64,000 nt of DNA from Mycolicibacterium alvei. GTDB lineage: Bacteria; Actinomycetota; Actinomycetes; Mycobacteriales; Mycobacteriaceae. The stretch spans positions 5,642,001 through 5,706,000 of the forward strand of contig NZ_AP022565.1 of assembly GCF_010727325.1 (NCBI RefSeq). Reading direction: 5' to 3'. Made by a program: the position numbers and the translations under genes. This document shows positions 62,544 through 64,000 of the stretch, piece after piece (the first letter of the stretch is position 1; each line of letters starts with the position of its first letter). A model generated the notes under the pieces. The model searched no databases. It saw nothing but the letters and a program-made list of their open reading frames with translations, and was not told the DNA's origin.

Positions 62544-64000
62544 GTGGCCGAAGATGCCCAGAATGACGACCTATCGACCGAGACTCCGCAAGAGGAGGGA
62601 CTGCCCGAGCGGCTGAGAGTCCACTCCCTGGCGCGGGTGCTCGGCACCACCAGCAGGCGAGTGCTCGACGCCCTGGCTGAGTTCGACGGCCGTCGGCGCA
62701 GTGCCCATTCCACGATCGACAAGGTCGATGCGGAGCAGGTTCGTGACGCACTCGCTCTCGACTCGACCGAGCCGGCTCAGTCCGAGCCGGTGCAGGTCGA
62801 GGAAGTCGCGGTGGTAGCGGCCGAGTCCGTCGAGGCCCCGGTAGAGGCCGAGGCTTCCGAAGGGACCCCGTCCTGGTGGGCGACGAGCCCGAGTCGCGGT
62901 TGATCCTGGAGACCGCGAATATCCCCGCGGTTCGGGAAGCGCACACCGAGCGAGCCGATTACCTGCCGCTGTTCGTCGCCCCGCAGCCCGTCAGCTTCGT
63001 GCCGGTCCTCGTCGATGTGGATGATGACGACGAAGACGACACCGATACCGACGATGACACCGATGCCGACTCGGATACCGACGACGATCAGGCGGATCGC
63101 CCGCCGCGCGCGGCGCCGTCGGGGCCGTCGGGGTCGCGGTCGTGGCCGCGGTGAGCAGGCCGACGAAAACGGATCCGATTCGGGCCCGGAATCCGACACC
63201 GACACCGCTGATGACGAGCGATTCCGATGAGGAATCCGACGACGAGACCGATGAATCCGATGAGGGCACCGACGACGACACCGCGGGTGGCGACGGCAAC
63301 AACCGTCGCCGTCGCCGCCGGCGTCGGCGCAAGTCCGGCTCCGGTGACGGTGACGACGCGGGCTCGCCGGATGACCCGCCCAACACCGTCGTGCACGAAC
63401 GTCCGTCCCGGCCCGAGCGATCGGGCAAGGCAGCGATGACTCGGAGATCCAGGGGATCAGCGGATCGACCCGCCTGGAGGCCAAGCGTCAGCGCCGCCGC
63501 GATGGCCGTGACGCAGGCCGCCGTCGTCCCCATCCTGAGCGAGGCCGAGTTCCTGGCCCGCCGTGAGGCCGTCGAACGCACCATGATCGTGCGCGACAAG
63601 GTCCGCTCCGACCCGCCGCATCAAGGTGCCCGCTACACGCAGATCGCTGTGCTGGAAGACGGTGTCGTCGTCGAGCATTTTGTGACGTCAGCGGCATCCG
63701 CCAGCCTGGTCGGCAACATCTACCTCGGCATCGTGCAGAACGTGCTGCCCTCAATGGAGGCTGCCTTCGTCGACATCGGCCGCGGACGCAACGGTGTCCT
63801 CTACGCGGGCGAGGTGAACTGGGAGGCCGCCGGCCTCGGCGGGTCGAACCGCAAGATCGAGCAGGCCCTCAAGCCGGGCGACTATGTCGTCGTCCAGGTC
63901 AGCAAGGATCCGGTGGGGCACAAGGGCGCCCGGCTCACCACGCAGGTGTCGCTGGCCGGTCGCTACCTGGTCTACGTGCCGGGTGCGTCGTCGACCGGCA
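62544..64000 (+). CDS. rne: Ribonuclease E/G, 5' part, multiply frameshifted and cut by window end
   Basis: RNase E processes and degrades mRNA and rRNA. The GTG start gives MAEDAQNDDLSTETP after GGAG. The N-terminal disordered part (acidic stretches, Arg-rich RRRGRRGRGRGRG, more Asp/Glu, a second Arg run) is spread over three frames. The S1-domain start (ILSEAEFLARREAVERTMIV, AAFVDIGRGRNGVLYAGEV) is in frame again near 63532 and remains open to the edge. At least five frame shifts are needed (near 62865-62875, 63085-63100, 63210-63228, 63427-63432 and 63526-63532). Sequencing error is the likely cause. Confidence 0.9.

Overview
The window is a high-GC actinobacterial chromosome segment, almost certainly from a fast-growing mycobacterium (Mycolicibacterium type). 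From about 5.5 kb onward the gene order follows the M. tuberculosis block Rv2484c to Rv2444c: acyltransferases, ssb-like, ettA, gdh, aglA, glbO, pepN, rpiB, nei, lipP, tig, clpP1P2, clpX, korAB, mobA, rpf, valS, folC, ndk, rne. Synteny, GTGA/ATGA start-stop overlaps, leaderless-type starts and tRNAs without an encoded CCA all fit. No CRISPR array, insertion sequence, prophage or plasmid feature was seen.

Layout. 1-4.76 kb: an accessory catabolic cluster (amidohydrolase, class II aldolase, acyl-CoA ligase, FadR-type GntR regulator, divergent metallo-beta-lactamase hydrolase) with a near-identical 11-bp palindrome at both promoters. 4.77-5.44 kb: universal stress protein and tRNA-Arg. 5.57-13.1 kb: a translationally coupled lipid acyltransferase operon and a CopD/CtaG membrane protein. 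13.3-21.5 kb: SSB-like protein, EttA, NAD-glutamate dehydrogenase, thioesterase and a conserved hypothetical protein. 21.5-28.6 kb: AglA, GlbO, two HNH nucleases, the small oxidase subunit CtaJ, a DUF5130 protein, PepN and a DUF732 protein. 28.9-36.4 kb: Rv2466c-type oxidoreductase, RpiB, Nei, a Na+/H+ antiporter, a Gly-rich membrane protein, LipP, a GlsB-type membrane protein, a 48-residue leaderless membrane protein and an exported protein. 36.4-41.2 kb: tRNA-Gly, tRNA-Pro, trigger factor and the ClpP1-ClpP2-ClpX protease. 41.2-49.2 kb: FdhD/FdhF, a PfkB kinase, KorAB and MobA. 49.2-51.3 kb: two tandem Rpf genes, each with a CRP-type palindrome upstream. 51.3-64.0 kb: flavin monooxygenase, lipoprotein, S9 peptidase, enoyl-reductase-like protein, DUF937, ValS, FolC, DUF4233, Ndk and the start of RNase E.

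The strongest anomaly is technical. From about 51.8 kb to the end, at least eleven 1-2 nt frame disruptions break seven genes, including ones expected to be essential (valS, folC, rne). Many lie in short G or C runs. None was noticed in the first 51 kb. This looks like uncorrected sequencing or assembly error rather than gene decay. The main biological leads are the two-promoter operator of the accessory cluster, the paired CRP sites at the tandem rpf genes, and a possible leaderless uORF, attenuator and Fur-like palindrome in front of korAB.
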